From Rhizobium sp. Q54 (GTDB lineage Bacteria; Pseudomonadota; Alphaproteobacteria; SHVZ01), in assembly GCA_945871425.1 (NCBI GenBank), contig CAMBVS010000005.1, forward strand, positions 1 to 64,000: a DNA stretch of 64,000 bases, given 5' to 3'. The translations under genes and the position numbers were made by a program. Of the stretch, positions 25,832 to 35,704 are shown one piece after another; position 1 is the first letter of the stretch; every line of letters starts with the position of its first letter. The notes under the pieces were generated by a model that was given only the letters and a program-made list of their open reading frames with translations, had not been told where the DNA came from and searched no databases.

Positions 25832-26748
25832 TCGTCGCGCGGGTCCAGGACGTCGCGGAGCCCGTCACCGAACAGGTTGAAGGCGAGGCTGACGACGAGG
25901 ATGGCGAGGCCGGGAGATGCGGCGAGGAACCAGCTGCCGAGCAGGTATTGCCGGCCGGTCGACAGCATGGCGCCCCATTCAGGCATCGGCGGTTGCGCGC
26001 CGAGGCCAAGGAAGCCCAGCGCCGCCGCGGTCAGGATGATGCCCGCCATGTTGAGGGTGATGCGGATGATCACCGAGGAGAGGCACATCGGCATCACGTG
26101 CTTGACGACGATGCGCCAGGCCGGCGCGCCCTGAGCGCGGATGGCGGCGATGTAGTCCGACGACCTCACCGTCAGCGTCTCGGCGCGGGCGAGGCGGGCG
26201 ATCGGCGGCCAGACGGTCAAGGCGATGGCGATGACGGCGTTGCGGATGCCCGGGCCCAAGGCGGCGACGAAGCCGAGCGCCAGGATGAGCGGTGGGAACG
26301 ACAGGAAGATGTCGGTGATCCGCATCAGGATCGTGTCTGTCCAGCCGCCGAAGTAACCCGACGTCGTGCCCATGATGAGGCCGATCGGCGCGGCGATGAC
26401 CGCGACCAGGGTGGTGATCTGCAGCGTGATGCGCGAGCCGTAGACGACGCGGCTGAAGATGTCGCGGCCGAGCTCGTCGGTGCCGAAGAAGTGATCGCCG
26501 GACGGCGGCAGCAGGCGAGTCTGCAGATTCTGCTCGTTCATCGGGTAGGGGGCGATCCAGGGCGCGAAGATCGCGATCAGGAGCAGCACCATCAGGATGG
26601 TGAAACCGATCATGGCGAGCGGGTTCTGGGCGAAGCGGCGGCAGCCGAAATAGAGCCGCTGCAGGCTCGCTTGCGTGGGCGAGCGGCTGACCTCGGCGGT
26701 GAGGTAGCCGGCAAGCCCGCCCTTTTCGGATTCGACGGCGGTGGTCAT
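25828..26748 (-). CDS. ABC transporter permease (DppC-like)
   Basis: A 306-residue permease with about six membrane segments. After a hydrophilic N-terminal tail it has the OppC/DppC features: FAQNPLAMIGFTILMVLLLIAIFAPW, then HFFGTDELGRDIFSRVVYGSR. The EAA loop for ATPase contact reads about EYIAAIRAQGA-like (SDYIAAIRAQGAPAWRIVVKH), and the C-terminus is FGDGLRDVLDPR. The ATG overlaps the DppB-like stop (ATGA). The longer in-frame extension upstream belongs to the other permease's antisense-free overlap and is rejected as a start. Confidence 0.92.
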   Translation of the reverse strand: MTTAVESEKGGLAGYLTAEVSRSPTQASLQRLYFGCRRFAQNPLAMIGFTILMVLLLIAIFAPWIAPYPMNEQNLQTRLLPPSGDHFFGTDELGRDIFSRVVYGSRITLQITTLVAVIAAPIGLIMGTTSGYFGGWTDTILMRITDIFLSFPPLILALGFVAALGPGIRNAVIAIALTVWPPIARLARAETLTVRSSDYIAAIRAQGAPAWRIVVKHVMPMCLSSVIIRITLNMAGIILTAAALGFLGLGAQPPMPEWGAMLSTGRQYLLGSWFLAASPGLAILVVSLAFNLFGDGLRDVLDPRDE

Positions 26749-27803
26749 CGGGTGCGGGGATCCAGGATCCTGTAGAGGAGGTCGCAGATGAGATTGATGG
26801 TGATGAAGAGAGTGCCGACGATGAGGACGCAGGCGAGCACGGCGTTCATATCGCCCGCGAGCAGGCCGGAGACCAGGTAGCGCCCGAAGCCGGGCCAGGC
26901 GAACACCGTCTCCGTCACCACGGCGCCTTCGAGAAGGATGACATAGGCGAGCGAGATGACGGTGACGAGCTGGACCGCGATGTTGCGGAAGGCGTGCTTG
27001 CGGATGACCTTCCATTTGGACAGGCCCTTCACCCGCGCCGCCAGGATGTACTCCTGGGACAGCTGGGCCAGCATGAAGCTGCGGGTCAGCCGGCTGATGA
27101 AGGCCATCGAGGCGAAGCTGAGGATGCTGGCCGGCAGCACGATGTGGGAGAAGGCGTTCTGCCAGACCTCCCACTCGCCGGCGATCGCCGCGTCGACCAG
27201 CAGCATGCCGGTGCGGCGGTCGACGATGTCGATATAGAAGACGTCGAGGCGGCCCGGCCCGCCGACCCAGCCCAGCACCGCGTAGAACAGCACCAGGCCC
27301 ATCAGGCCGAGCCAGAAGGTCGGCGTCGAGTAGCCCAGGAGGCCGAGGATGCGGGCGAGATGGTCGATCGGGCTGCCCCGATAGACGGCCGCGAGCACGC
27401 CGATGGGAACGCCGACCGAGACGCCGATGGTGATCGCGATCGTTGCCAGCTCGATCGTCGCCGGGAACACCCGCATCAGGTCGTCGGAGACCTTGTTGCC
27501 GGTGAACAGAGCATTGCCGAAATTGCCCGACAGCATGTCGCGCATGAAGTAGCCGAACTGAACGTAGAGCGGCCTGTCCAGGCCGAGCTGCTTGTAGACC
27601 ATGTCGTAGGTGGAGGCATCGGCCTGCTCGCCGACGATGGCGATCACCGGGTCGATGGGGAGCATCCGCCCCATGAAGAAGGTGAGCGCGAGAAGCCCCA
27701 GCAGCGTCACGATCGCTGACGAGCCGATGCGCCAGGCATCCCACACCCAGGGCGGCAGCTTCGATTGAACCGCTGCCTTCCGGCTGACGTCGGTCACGGC
27801 CAT
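26745..27803 (-). CDS. ABC transporter permease (DppB-like)
   Basis: A 352-residue permease with about six membrane segments and a large periplasmic loop. Features of DppB/OppB: FFMGRMLPIDPVIAIVGEQA, YVQFGYFMRDMLSGNFGNALF, FWLGLMGLVLFYAVLGW, and the EAA loop EYILAARVKGLSKWKVIRKHAFRN. A loop containing LDVFYIDIVDRRTG is longer than in E. coli DppB. It is 17 nt downstream of the binding-protein gene and overlaps the DppC-like start. Confidence 0.92.
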   Translation of the reverse strand: MAVTDVSRKAAVQSKLPPWVWDAWRIGSSAIVTLLGLLALTFFMGRMLPIDPVIAIVGEQADASTYDMVYKQLGLDRPLYVQFGYFMRDMLSGNFGNALFTGNKVSDDLMRVFPATIELATIAITIGVSVGVPIGVLAAVYRGSPIDHLARILGLLGYSTPTFWLGLMGLVLFYAVLGWVGGPGRLDVFYIDIVDRRTGMLLVDAAIAGEWEVWQNAFSHIVLPASILSFASMAFISRLTRSFMLAQLSQEYILAARVKGLSKWKVIRKHAFRNIAVQLVTVISLAYVILLEGAVVTETVFAWPGFGRYLVSGLLAGDMNAVLACVLIVGTLFITINLICDLLYRILDPRTR

Positions 27804-27820
27804 GAACTTAAGTCTCCGGC

Positions 27821-29431
27821 TTACTTGCTGGCCGAGGCGTAGTCGACCTTGAACGGCCCGATCTGGAAGTTCTTCACGTCCTTGCGGATCGCGATCGGGC
27901 GCACGGTCTGGAACATGTAGGCCATCGGCCCGTTCGCCAGCATGTGCTCCTGGATCTCCTTGTAGAGCACGATGCGCTTGGCCGGGTCCTTCTCCATCAT
28001 CGCCGTGTCGGTCTTCTTGTTGATGGCCTCGTCGAACCAGGCCGACCGCCAGGACGGGTATTGGGCGAGCTTGGATTCGATCCGGTTGTCGGGATTGTAG
28101 GCGTGGCGCGAGATCATGCTGTGCGCGTCCGGGTAGCCGGCGCCCCAGCCGATCTGGCCGATCTCGAACTCCCGCGCCCGCATCTTGCTGAACAGGTTAG
28201 CGTCGGCCATCTGCTCGAGGTCGAGCTTGATGCCGACCTTGGCGGCATTGGCCTGGACGTGCTGGGCGACCGCAGGATTGAAGGTATTCGCAGACAGGAT
28301 GTACTTCTTGCTGAAGCCGTTGGGATATCCGGCTTCAGTCAGCAGCTTCTTCGCCATGTCGAGGTCGAGCTTGAACGGCAAGCCGTCCTTCTCGTTGAGC
28401 GCGCCGAAGGCACCGGTCGGCACCAGGCTGTTCCGGGCCTTGCCCTGGAAGGCCATCACCGTCTTCTCGAGGCCCTCGTAGTCGACCAGGTAGCGGAACG
28501 CGAGCCGCACCTTCGGGTTGGAGAGGATGGGGTCGGCGACGTTGAAGGCGAAGTAGCTGTAACCGTGCATCACCGTCTGCTCGACGTGCATGTCCTTGTT
28601 CGCCGCCAGCGCCTTCAGATCATCGGAGCTGAGCAGCCGGCCGACGTCGATATCGCCCTTCTCCAACTGCAGGCGCTGAGCGCCGGACTCCGGCACATGG
28701 CGGATGATCACTCGCTTCAGGCCGGGCTTGGTGCCGAAGTAGTTGTCGTTGGCCTCAAGGATCACCACGTCGTTGGCGTTCCAGGTGCGGACCCGGTAGG
28801 GGCCGACGCAGTCGGACTGGGTCTTGAACCAGCCATTGCCGTGGTCGCTCTTGCCGTCGGTCACCTTGGCGTTCTTCTCGCCGGTCTCTTTGTTCAGCAC
28901 CGAAGAGACGTTGCTCGAGAAGACGGACGAAAGCAAAAGGCCGACCGGGTAGGGCTTGTCGAGCTTGAGCTGCAGCGTCAGGTCGTCGACGGCGACGATC
29001 TGCTCGTCGACCTTCTCGGAGGTGAAGCCCCATTCCTTGAGGTTGGCGGCATTGCCGAAGTTGAGGTGGATGGCGCGCTTGAGCGACCAGGCCGCGTCAT
29101 GGGCGGTCGCGGGCTTGCCGGAGGGGAACGTGAGGTCCTTCCGCATCTTGAAGGTCAGCGTCAGGCCGTCGGCGGATGTCGACCAGCTCTCGGCCAGCTG
29201 CGGCTCGATCTTGGCGACGTCCTTGATGTTGGGCTGCACCAGGCGGTTGCAGACGTTGATCATGATGTCGTTGCCGTTGACTTCGCCGATCTGCGCCGGA
29301 TCGAGGGTGATCAGCGCATCGAGGTTCCAGGCCATCACCAGCGCGTCCTTCGGCGTCGCAGCGACGGCCGGCTGGGCCGCAAGCCCGAGGAAGGCCGCGA
29401 GGACGACGCTCGAAGCGAGGACGGTACGCAT
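27821..29431 (-). CDS. ABC transporter substrate-binding protein, family 5 (peptide/nickel type)
   Basis: A 536-residue periplasmic binding protein. Signal peptide about 1-25 (MRTVLASSVVLAAFLGLAAQPAVA). The SBP family 5 pattern follows: ALITLDPAQIGEVNGNDI, EPQLAESWSTSADGLTLTFKMR, KVRLAFRYLVDYEG and a C-terminal lobe ending FKVDYASASK. ATG with GGAGG 5 nt upstream is the start; a TTG four codons earlier would bury that site. The gene leads the operon SBP-permease-permease-ATPase-ATPase-marR. Ligand not predictable; peptides, glutathione, opines or nickel are all possible. Confidence 0.92.
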   Translation of the reverse strand: MRTVLASSVVLAAFLGLAAQPAVAATPKDALVMAWNLDALITLDPAQIGEVNGNDIMINVCNRLVQPNIKDVAKIEPQLAESWSTSADGLTLTFKMRKDLTFPSGKPATAHDAAWSLKRAIHLNFGNAANLKEWGFTSEKVDEQIVAVDDLTLQLKLDKPYPVGLLLSSVFSSNVSSVLNKETGEKNAKVTDGKSDHGNGWFKTQSDCVGPYRVRTWNANDVVILEANDNYFGTKPGLKRVIIRHVPESGAQRLQLEKGDIDVGRLLSSDDLKALAANKDMHVEQTVMHGYSYFAFNVADPILSNPKVRLAFRYLVDYEGLEKTVMAFQGKARNSLVPTGAFGALNEKDGLPFKLDLDMAKKLLTEAGYPNGFSKKYILSANTFNPAVAQHVQANAAKVGIKLDLEQMADANLFSKMRAREFEIGQIGWGAGYPDAHSMISRHAYNPDNRIESKLAQYPSWRSAWFDEAINKKTDTAMMEKDPAKRIVLYKEIQEHMLANGPMAYMFQTVRPIAIRKDVKNFQIGPFKVDYASASK

Positions 29432-29555
29432 CAAAGCCTCCAAGAACTTCTGGTTGGTGCCCCCGGCGTTTTGCGCCGCGACCGTTCATTGACAGCCGGC
29501 ATTGGATAGCGTGGCCGAACCGGGGCGTCCACTCAAGGCTTGTTTAGCCCCCGGT

Positions 29556-32500
29556 CTATCGGTTCGGGCCTTCCTTGGCGCTCTCGGGGCGCTCGTCGTC
29601 GCCTTCGAGGCCGCCGAAGAAGCGGACGATCCGCCTGAGGATGCCCGGCGCCAGGGCCGAGAGGGGGTTGACGCTGACTTCGGGGCGCTCGAGCGGGCCG
29701 GTGATGCGGAAGTCAGCGGCGACGACGCCCTCGTTCCGGCCGCCGGTGATGATGGTGCCGAGCAACGGGATGGCGCCGATGACCCGGTTCAGGGTGTAGG
29801 CCGGCACCGCCGTGCCCTCGATCTCGGCCACCTCGGTCTTGCGCTCGACCCAGCCGCGGGCGGTGATGCCGATCGAGCCGCCGCCGGCGAGTGCCTCGAC
29901 GATCTCGATCCGCTGTTCGGTCTGCGCCAGCTTGGCGCTCAGGCGCGCGAAGCCGATGCCCGAGCCCGACAGCGCCTCGAAAATGCCCGAGAACGAGGCA
30001 AGCGAGGCGAGCCTGGCCAGGACCGGCGCCTTGACCACGGTGAAATCGGTGATGGTCAGGTCGCCCTCGAAGGGCAGGCCCTTGCCATCGATGTCGACGG
30101 TTCCGTCGAGCACCAGGCGGCCGCCGACCATGTTGTCGTAGAAGCCGAGCGCCCCCAGCATGGCGCCGGCGTCGAGCGAGGTCAGGTGGAAACGATGGCG
30201 CCTGTCGATCGCCGACATGTCGAGGCCGAAACGCCCTTCGGCGCCGACCCGGCCTTCCGCCCCGATGCGGCGCCACACCGCCCCGTCCGATTCCAGCGAG
30301 GCGCGGACGGTGGTGAAGGCCCGGTCGTCGCTGAGGCGGAGCTCCGCCACCTGGATCTCCACGCCGAGGGACGGCCCCTTCGACTTCGGCTTGGGCTCGT
30401 CCTCGGGCGCGAAAAGAGGCCGGAGGTCCAGCCGGGCACCGGAGATGCCGACCGCATAGCCGCCCTGCTGCCGGCGGCCGACGCCGACCCTGACGTCGCT
30501 GTTGCCAACCTTGAGCCGGGTCAGCTCAATGGTCTGGATCTCGGCGTCCTTGGCGAAGGCGATGCGGCCGCGGAGATCGAGGTCGTCTGCCGCCGCGCTC
30601 AGATCCTCCAGCGACACCAGCGTCGCGCGGTCGAGCTTGAGGATGAAGCGCGCGGTCCCCGGCTTGCCGGCAGCCTTCCGCCAGGCGATCTCGTCGAAGC
30701 GGACCCGGGCCTGGGCCAGGTCGAGGCTCACATCGATGTCGCTGGTGCCGTTGCTGCGCTGCTCGGCGATCACATGCGCGCGGATCGGGCCGCTCCCTTT
30801 GTCCTGCAGCGGCAGGTCGAGGGCCTTCCGTCCCGCATCGTCGACCCGTCCGGTGACGTCGAAACGACGGCGAACCTGGGGCGCGTCGTCGAAATTCTCC
30901 CGCCACTCGAACTCGACGGGCACACCCTGCAGGAGACCTTCGCCCTTCACCACCATGCCGCGGCCGTCGAGGGCGAGCGCGCCCTTGGCCTCGCTCACGT
31001 CCCAGTTCCGGATCACCTTGGGGATGGCGACACCGCGAAGGTTCGCCGCGGCCGAGACCGCGACCTGCTCGATCTTCAGATTGGTGATGAGCGGAAAGTC
31101 GAAGCGGAGCCGGATGGCGGCGTCGCCGGCGACGCCGTCGAGCCCGATGCCGAGCCTGCTGGTGTATCCCAGCGGCTTCGAGTCGATCAGCTTGAGGGCA
31201 TCCTTGACCGGCCCGCCGATCACCACCTCGATCGCCGCGCGCTCGCGGTCGTTGTCGAGCCCGGTCAGGGCCACGGTCGACTGACTGACGCGGAGGCTGT
31301 CGAGGACGCCGCCGGCGATCGCCAGGTCGAAGCGGGTGTCGGAGAAGGTCGCGGTGCCCCTGACTTGGCGCACCGGCGGCATCGGCGCGAGATAGCGGAC
31401 GGTCAGGTTCTCGTAGGCAAGGCCGCCGGCGACCGAGCGGACGGACGGATCGCGAAGATCCTTGAGCTCGCCGGTCAGCTTGAGCCTGGCCTCGCGCACG
31501 ATCCCCCGGCTGATGTTCTCGGTCACCCAGCGCCGCGCATTGCGGCCGAGCTTCTCCGGCCAATAGTTGTGGAGCTGGTCGGCCTCCACGTTCTCGACCA
31601 CGGCATCGGCCTCGACCAGCCCGCGCCCGACGAGCCCGGTCAGCCGCCCGGAGGTGCGGACGATCGGACCGCCGAGATCGACGATCAGCCGCTCGACCTC
31701 GATGGTGTCGGCGCCGCGATCGAAGCGGGCGCGGAGCTGGGCGCCGGCGACGGCGAGATCGTCGCGGTAGAGCTCCGGGATCGCGATGGTGCCGGGGCCG
31801 GCTGCCGCCTCGATCCGCCCTGACAGCACGCGCCCGTCGCGGTCGAACGTCGCGAACACCGTGCCGTCGATGGCGAGCTTGAAGCGATTGAGGTCGGTGA
31901 AACGCGTGGCAAGCGCAGCGGGCTCGACCTTGTCGAGCTGAAACTGGGTTTCGATGATGCCGGTCGAGGCCAGGTAGCGTCCGGCGCCGTCGATCCGCGT
32001 CTTGTAGCCGCCGATGTCGGCATTCCCCTGGACCCGGAGCCTGAGTCCGTCCGGGCTCCGCTCGAAGCGGAAATCGACGTCGGTCGCGCGCCAGAGGATG
32101 CCGGCCGCGAGGTCGCTGACGGAGACATCGGCGCCGGTGATGACGACACGGTCGAGGAGACCGGCTGAAACGCCCGGCCGCTTCGGACCGGAGAGATCGT
32201 CGAACAGCCCGGCGAACAGCGCGCCGGCCGAGCGTTCGTCGCCGCTCTCGTCGAGGCCGAGGTCGATGCGGCTGTCGGCGCCGCGGGTGAGCCTGAGCCG
32301 GGGCCTCACCAGCTCGATCTCGGTCGGCCGGATCTGGCCGCGGGCGATCTCGGTCAGGCTCAGCTTGACGGCGATGTCGGGGAGCGAGGCGATGACGCCG
32401 CCATCGGCGCCGATCGCCTGCACGTCGCTGGCGCGGAGGTCGACAGCCCGCTCCCACCCCGCCCAGATCAGGCGGGTGGAGCCGATTCGAGCCCGGATGC

Positions 32501-32660
32501 CCTTCTCCTCGGCGCTCAAGGCCCGCTCGAGATAGGGAGTCAGCATGTCGAGGGGGATCGGTCCCTGGTTCAGCCGCCAGACCAGGAGCGCAGCGGCAAT
32601 CATCACGCCGGCGATGACGCCGCCCACGATCTCGATGGCTTTGACGACGACCCGTGGCAT
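29556..32660 (-). CDS. Large AsmA/YhdP-like (DUF3971) envelope protein
   Basis: A 1034-residue protein with an N-terminal membrane anchor (about 5-29) and a long repetitive beta-rich periplasmic region of DUF3971/AsmA type, related to YhdP and TamB. The C-terminal AsmA region is around residues 880-990 (LAKLAQTEQRIEIVEALAGGGSIGIT and VIGAIPLLGTIITGGRNEGVVAADFRITG). Such proteins are thought to form hydrophobic grooves carrying phospholipid across the periplasm. It is divergent from glnE by 74 nt, and its stop is 124 nt upstream of the binding-protein gene. Confidence 0.85.
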   Translation of the reverse strand: MPRVVVKAIEIVGGVIAGVMIAAALLVWRLNQGPIPLDMLTPYLERALSAEEKGIRARIGSTRLIWAGWERAVDLRASDVQAIGADGGVIASLPDIAVKLSLTEIARGQIRPTEIELVRPRLRLTRGADSRIDLGLDESGDERSAGALFAGLFDDLSGPKRPGVSAGLLDRVVITGADVSVSDLAAGILWRATDVDFRFERSPDGLRLRVQGNADIGGYKTRIDGAGRYLASTGIIETQFQLDKVEPAALATRFTDLNRFKLAIDGTVFATFDRDGRVLSGRIEAAAGPGTIAIPELYRDDLAVAGAQLRARFDRGADTIEVERLIVDLGGPIVRTSGRLTGLVGRGLVEADAVVENVEADQLHNYWPEKLGRNARRWVTENISRGIVREARLKLTGELKDLRDPSVRSVAGGLAYENLTVRYLAPMPPVRQVRGTATFSDTRFDLAIAGGVLDSLRVSQSTVALTGLDNDRERAAIEVVIGGPVKDALKLIDSKPLGYTSRLGIGLDGVAGDAAIRLRFDFPLITNLKIEQVAVSAAANLRGVAIPKVIRNWDVSEAKGALALDGRGMVVKGEGLLQGVPVEFEWRENFDDAPQVRRRFDVTGRVDDAGRKALDLPLQDKGSGPIRAHVIAEQRSNGTSDIDVSLDLAQARVRFDEIAWRKAAGKPGTARFILKLDRATLVSLEDLSAAADDLDLRGRIAFAKDAEIQTIELTRLKVGNSDVRVGVGRRQQGGYAVGISGARLDLRPLFAPEDEPKPKSKGPSLGVEIQVAELRLSDDRAFTTVRASLESDGAVWRRIGAEGRVGAEGRFGLDMSAIDRRHRFHLTSLDAGAMLGALGFYDNMVGGRLVLDGTVDIDGKGLPFEGDLTITDFTVVKAPVLARLASLASFSGIFEALSGSGIGFARLSAKLAQTEQRIEIVEALAGGGSIGITARGWVERKTEVAEIEGTAVPAYTLNRVIGAIPLLGTIITGGRNEGVVAADFRITGPLERPEVSVNPLSALAPGILRRIVRFFGGLEGDDERPESAKEGPNR

Positions 32661-32734
32661 CTAGGCGGCACTCGCGGCTTGACGGTCACCCGAGGGCTCC
32701 CGCACCTTCGCCCGCTCGGGAACGCCTCCTTCTG

Positions 32735-35704
32735 ATGACAAGCTTACTCCGATTCGCCAACTCCGACCTAACCCCGCGGCCGGCCGATCCGGGCGCGGTG
32801 GGGACCGCCTCCCAGCGCTGGCGGGAGCGCGCCGCCGACCTCGACGATGCCGCCGAGAGGGACGCCGCGCTGGCGCTGATCGACCACCCGGAAACGGGCC
32901 TGCTCCTCAGAACGGTCTTCGGGTCGAGCCCGTTCCTTACCGAGTGCCTGCTGGCCGAGATCCCGTTCGCCCTCCGCCTCGCAGAGAAGGGGACGGATTC
33001 GGGCCTCGCCGAGGCCCTCGCCGCGATCCCGCCGCTCGGCCGCGAGGACGATCAGGCTGCCCTGATGGCCGGGCTTCGCCGCGCCCGGCGGAAGGCGGCG
33101 CTCGCCATCGCGCTCGCCGACATCGCCGGCATGTGGCCGGTCGAGAAGGTGACGCGGGCCTTGAGCGATCTCGCCGAGGTGGCCCTGCAGGCGACGATCG
33201 ATCACCTGCTGCGCCGCCTGAGGGCGACCGGCAAGGTCCCGATCCCCGACCACGAGCCACCGTCCGAGCGCTCCGGGCTGTTCGTGCTCGCCATGGGAAA
33301 GCTCGGCTCGCGCGAGCTCAACTACTCGAGCGACATCGACCTGATGGTCTTCTACGACGAGACCCTGCCCGGCTTCGCCGAGGTCGACGACCTGCAGCAG
33401 CGCTTCGTCCGCCTGGTCCGCGACATGGTCCGGATCATCTCCGAGCGGACGGCGGAGGGCTATGTCTTCCGCACCGACCTTCGCCTCAGGCCCGACCCAG
33501 GGGCGACGCCGGTGGCGATCTCCGTCGGAGCCGCCGAGGTCTACTACGAGAGCCTGGGCCAGAACTGGGAACGGGCGGCGATGATCAAGGGCCGCCCGGT
33601 CGCCGGCGACCTCGCCGCCGGGCGGAGGTTCCTGAAGCACCTGAAACCCTTCGTCTGGCGGAAGCACCTCGACTTCGCCGCCATCCGCGACATCCATTCG
33701 ATCAAGCGCCAGATCCATGCGGCCAAGGGAGGCGCCGACATCGCCTTTGCCGGCCACAATCTCAAGCTCGGCCGCGGCGGGATCCGCGAGATCGAGTTCT
33801 TCGCCCAGACCCAGCAGCTGATCTGGGGCGGACGCGACCCGACGCTGAGGGTGCGGCCGACGATCGAGGCCCTGGACGCCCTGGTCGCTTCCGGCCGGGT
33901 GACGCGGGAAGCGGCCGACGACCTCGCCGACGCCTACCGGACCTTGCGGACCGTCGAGCACCGCCTGCAGATGATCGCCGACGAGCAGACGCAGACCCTG
34001 CCGTCGGACGCGGCCGGCCTGGAACGCCTTGCCGCTTTCCTCGGATATGCCGGCGCCGAGGACTTCGGCCGGACGATCACCCAGGTGCTGAAGCGGGTCG
34101 AGCGCCGCTACGCCCGCCTGTTCGAGGAGGCGCCCAGCCTCTCCGGCCCCGGCAACCTGGTCTTCACCGGCACCGAGGACGACCCCGGCACGATCGAGAC
34201 CCTGACCGGCTTGGGATACCGGGATGCCTCCATGGTCTGCGCCAGCGTGCGCGGCTGGCACCACGGGCGTTACCGCGCGACCCGCAGCGAACGCGCCCGC
34301 CAGATCCTGACCGAGCTGATGCCGGCGCTGCTGGAAGCGCTGGCGAAGACCTCGGACGCCGACGGCGCCTTCCTCCGCTTCGATGCCTTCCTGAAGGCGC
34401 TGCCGGCCGGCGTCCAGGTGTTCTCGCTTTTGCACCAGAACCCGCGCCTTTTGGCCCTCTTGTCGGAGGTGATGGGATCGGCGCCGCACCTGGCCGAGGC
34501 GCTCGGCAGCCACCCGAACCGGCTCGAGGCCGTGCTGACGCTGCAGTCCGCCGGCGAGCCGCCGGATGCCGAGAGCCTCAAGGCCGATCTCGACCGGGCC
34601 CTCGACGACGCCGACGGCTACGAAGCCGTTCTCGACCTCACCCGCCGCTGGGCGGAGGACCGCAAGTTCGCTCTGGGTCTCCGCATGCTCTCCGGGGAGA
34701 GCGATGCCGACCGGCTGGGGCCGGCGATCTCCGACATCGCCGAGGCGGTGGTCGACCGACTGGCCGATCGCGCCGGGCGCCAGCTCGCCGAGGCGCATGG
34801 CCGCGTACCCGATTCCGGAATGGCCGTGCTCGCGCTCGGCAAGCTCGGCGGCCGCGAGATGACCATCGGCTCCGACCTCGACATGATCTTCGTCTACGAC
34901 TCGCCGGTCGACCGCGAGTCCGACGGCGCGAAGCCGCTGCAGGCGGGCCTCTTTTTCGGGCGCTGGAGCCAGCGACTGATCTCCGGCCTCACCGTCAGGA
35001 CCGCCGAGGGAACGCTCTACGAGGTCGACATGCGGCTCCGGCCTTCGGGCAACAAGGGCCCGATCGCCTCCAACCTCGACGGCTTCGTCCGCTATCAGAC
35101 GACCGAGGCCTGGACTTGGGAGCACATGGCGCTGACGCGGGCACGGGCGATCGCTGGTTCACCGGCCCTGATGGCGGCCGCCGAGACGGCGGTCCGCGAC
35201 ATCCTGACGACCCCGCGCGATCCGAGGAAGCTGCTCGCCGACGTCGCCGATATGCGCCAACGCATGGCCAAAGAGCATCCGGGCGGGTCTCCCTGGAATG
35301 TGAAGCACCGGCCGGGCGGAATGGTGGATATCGAGTTCCTCGCCCAGTATCTGCAGCTGCTCCATGCTCCAAGGACACCCTCGGTACTCGCCGCCAACAC
35401 CACCGACGCGCTCGACCGTCTCGCCGACGCTGGCGCGCTCGGCCGGGCCGAGGCGGACCGGCTGATCGACACCATGCGGCTCTGGCGCCGGCTCCAGGGG
35501 TTTCTTCGACTCACCACCGGCGGCGCCTTCGATCCGAAGACCGCGTCCGAAGGCGTGAAGCGGGCGCTTGCCGCGGCCGGCGGCGCTGCCGACCTCGTCG
35601 ACCTGGAGGCCAAGACGGCAAGCGCGGCAGCGGCGGCTCGCGACCTCTACCGCCGGCTCGTCGACGATCCGGCCGAGGCATTGAAGAAGGAGGCCAGCGC
35701 ATGA
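32735..35704 (+). CDS. glnE: Bifunctional glutamine-synthetase adenylyltransferase/adenylyl-removing enzyme
   Basis: GlnE attaches and removes AMP on glutamine synthetase in response to PII proteins. The 989-residue product has two homologous nucleotidyltransferase halves: GSRELNYSSDIDLMVFYDE (removing domain) and GGREMTIGSDLDMIFVYD (transferase domain). Each is followed by a GlnD-type helical domain with an FDAAAIRDIHSIKRQI-like or PGGMVDIEFLAQYL motif. The length is typical of alphaproteobacteria. The ATG giving MTSLLRFANS is chosen; the 27-residue upward extension is Arg/Pro rich and unlike the family. It overlaps bcp by 4 nt (ATGA). Confidence 0.95.
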   Translation: MTSLLRFANSDLTPRPADPGAVGTASQRWRERAADLDDAAERDAALALIDHPETGLLLRTVFGSSPFLTECLLAEIPFALRLAEKGTDSGLAEALAAIPPLGREDDQAALMAGLRRARRKAALAIALADIAGMWPVEKVTRALSDLAEVALQATIDHLLRRLRATGKVPIPDHEPPSERSGLFVLAMGKLGSRELNYSSDIDLMVFYDETLPGFAEVDDLQQRFVRLVRDMVRIISERTAEGYVFRTDLRLRPDPGATPVAISVGAAEVYYESLGQNWERAAMIKGRPVAGDLAAGRRFLKHLKPFVWRKHLDFAAIRDIHSIKRQIHAAKGGADIAFAGHNLKLGRGGIREIEFFAQTQQLIWGGRDPTLRVRPTIEALDALVASGRVTREAADDLADAYRTLRTVEHRLQMIADEQTQTLPSDAAGLERLAAFLGYAGAEDFGRTITQVLKRVERRYARLFEEAPSLSGPGNLVFTGTEDDPGTIETLTGLGYRDASMVCASVRGWHHGRYRATRSERARQILTELMPALLEALAKTSDADGAFLRFDAFLKALPAGVQVFSLLHQNPRLLALLSEVMGSAPHLAEALGSHPNRLEAVLTLQSAGEPPDAESLKADLDRALDDADGYEAVLDLTRRWAEDRKFALGLRMLSGESDADRLGPAISDIAEAVVDRLADRAGRQLAEAHGRVPDSGMAVLALGKLGGREMTIGSDLDMIFVYDSPVDRESDGAKPLQAGLFFGRWSQRLISGLTVRTAEGTLYEVDMRLRPSGNKGPIASNLDGFVRYQTTEAWTWEHMALTRARAIAGSPALMAAAETAVRDILTTPRDPRKLLADVADMRQRMAKEHPGGSPWNVKHRPGGMVDIEFLAQYLQLLHAPRTPSVLAANTTDALDRLADAGALGRAEADRLIDTMRLWRRLQGFLRLTTGGAFDPKTASEGVKRALAAAGGAADLVDLEAKTASAAAAARDLYRRLVDDPAEALKKEASA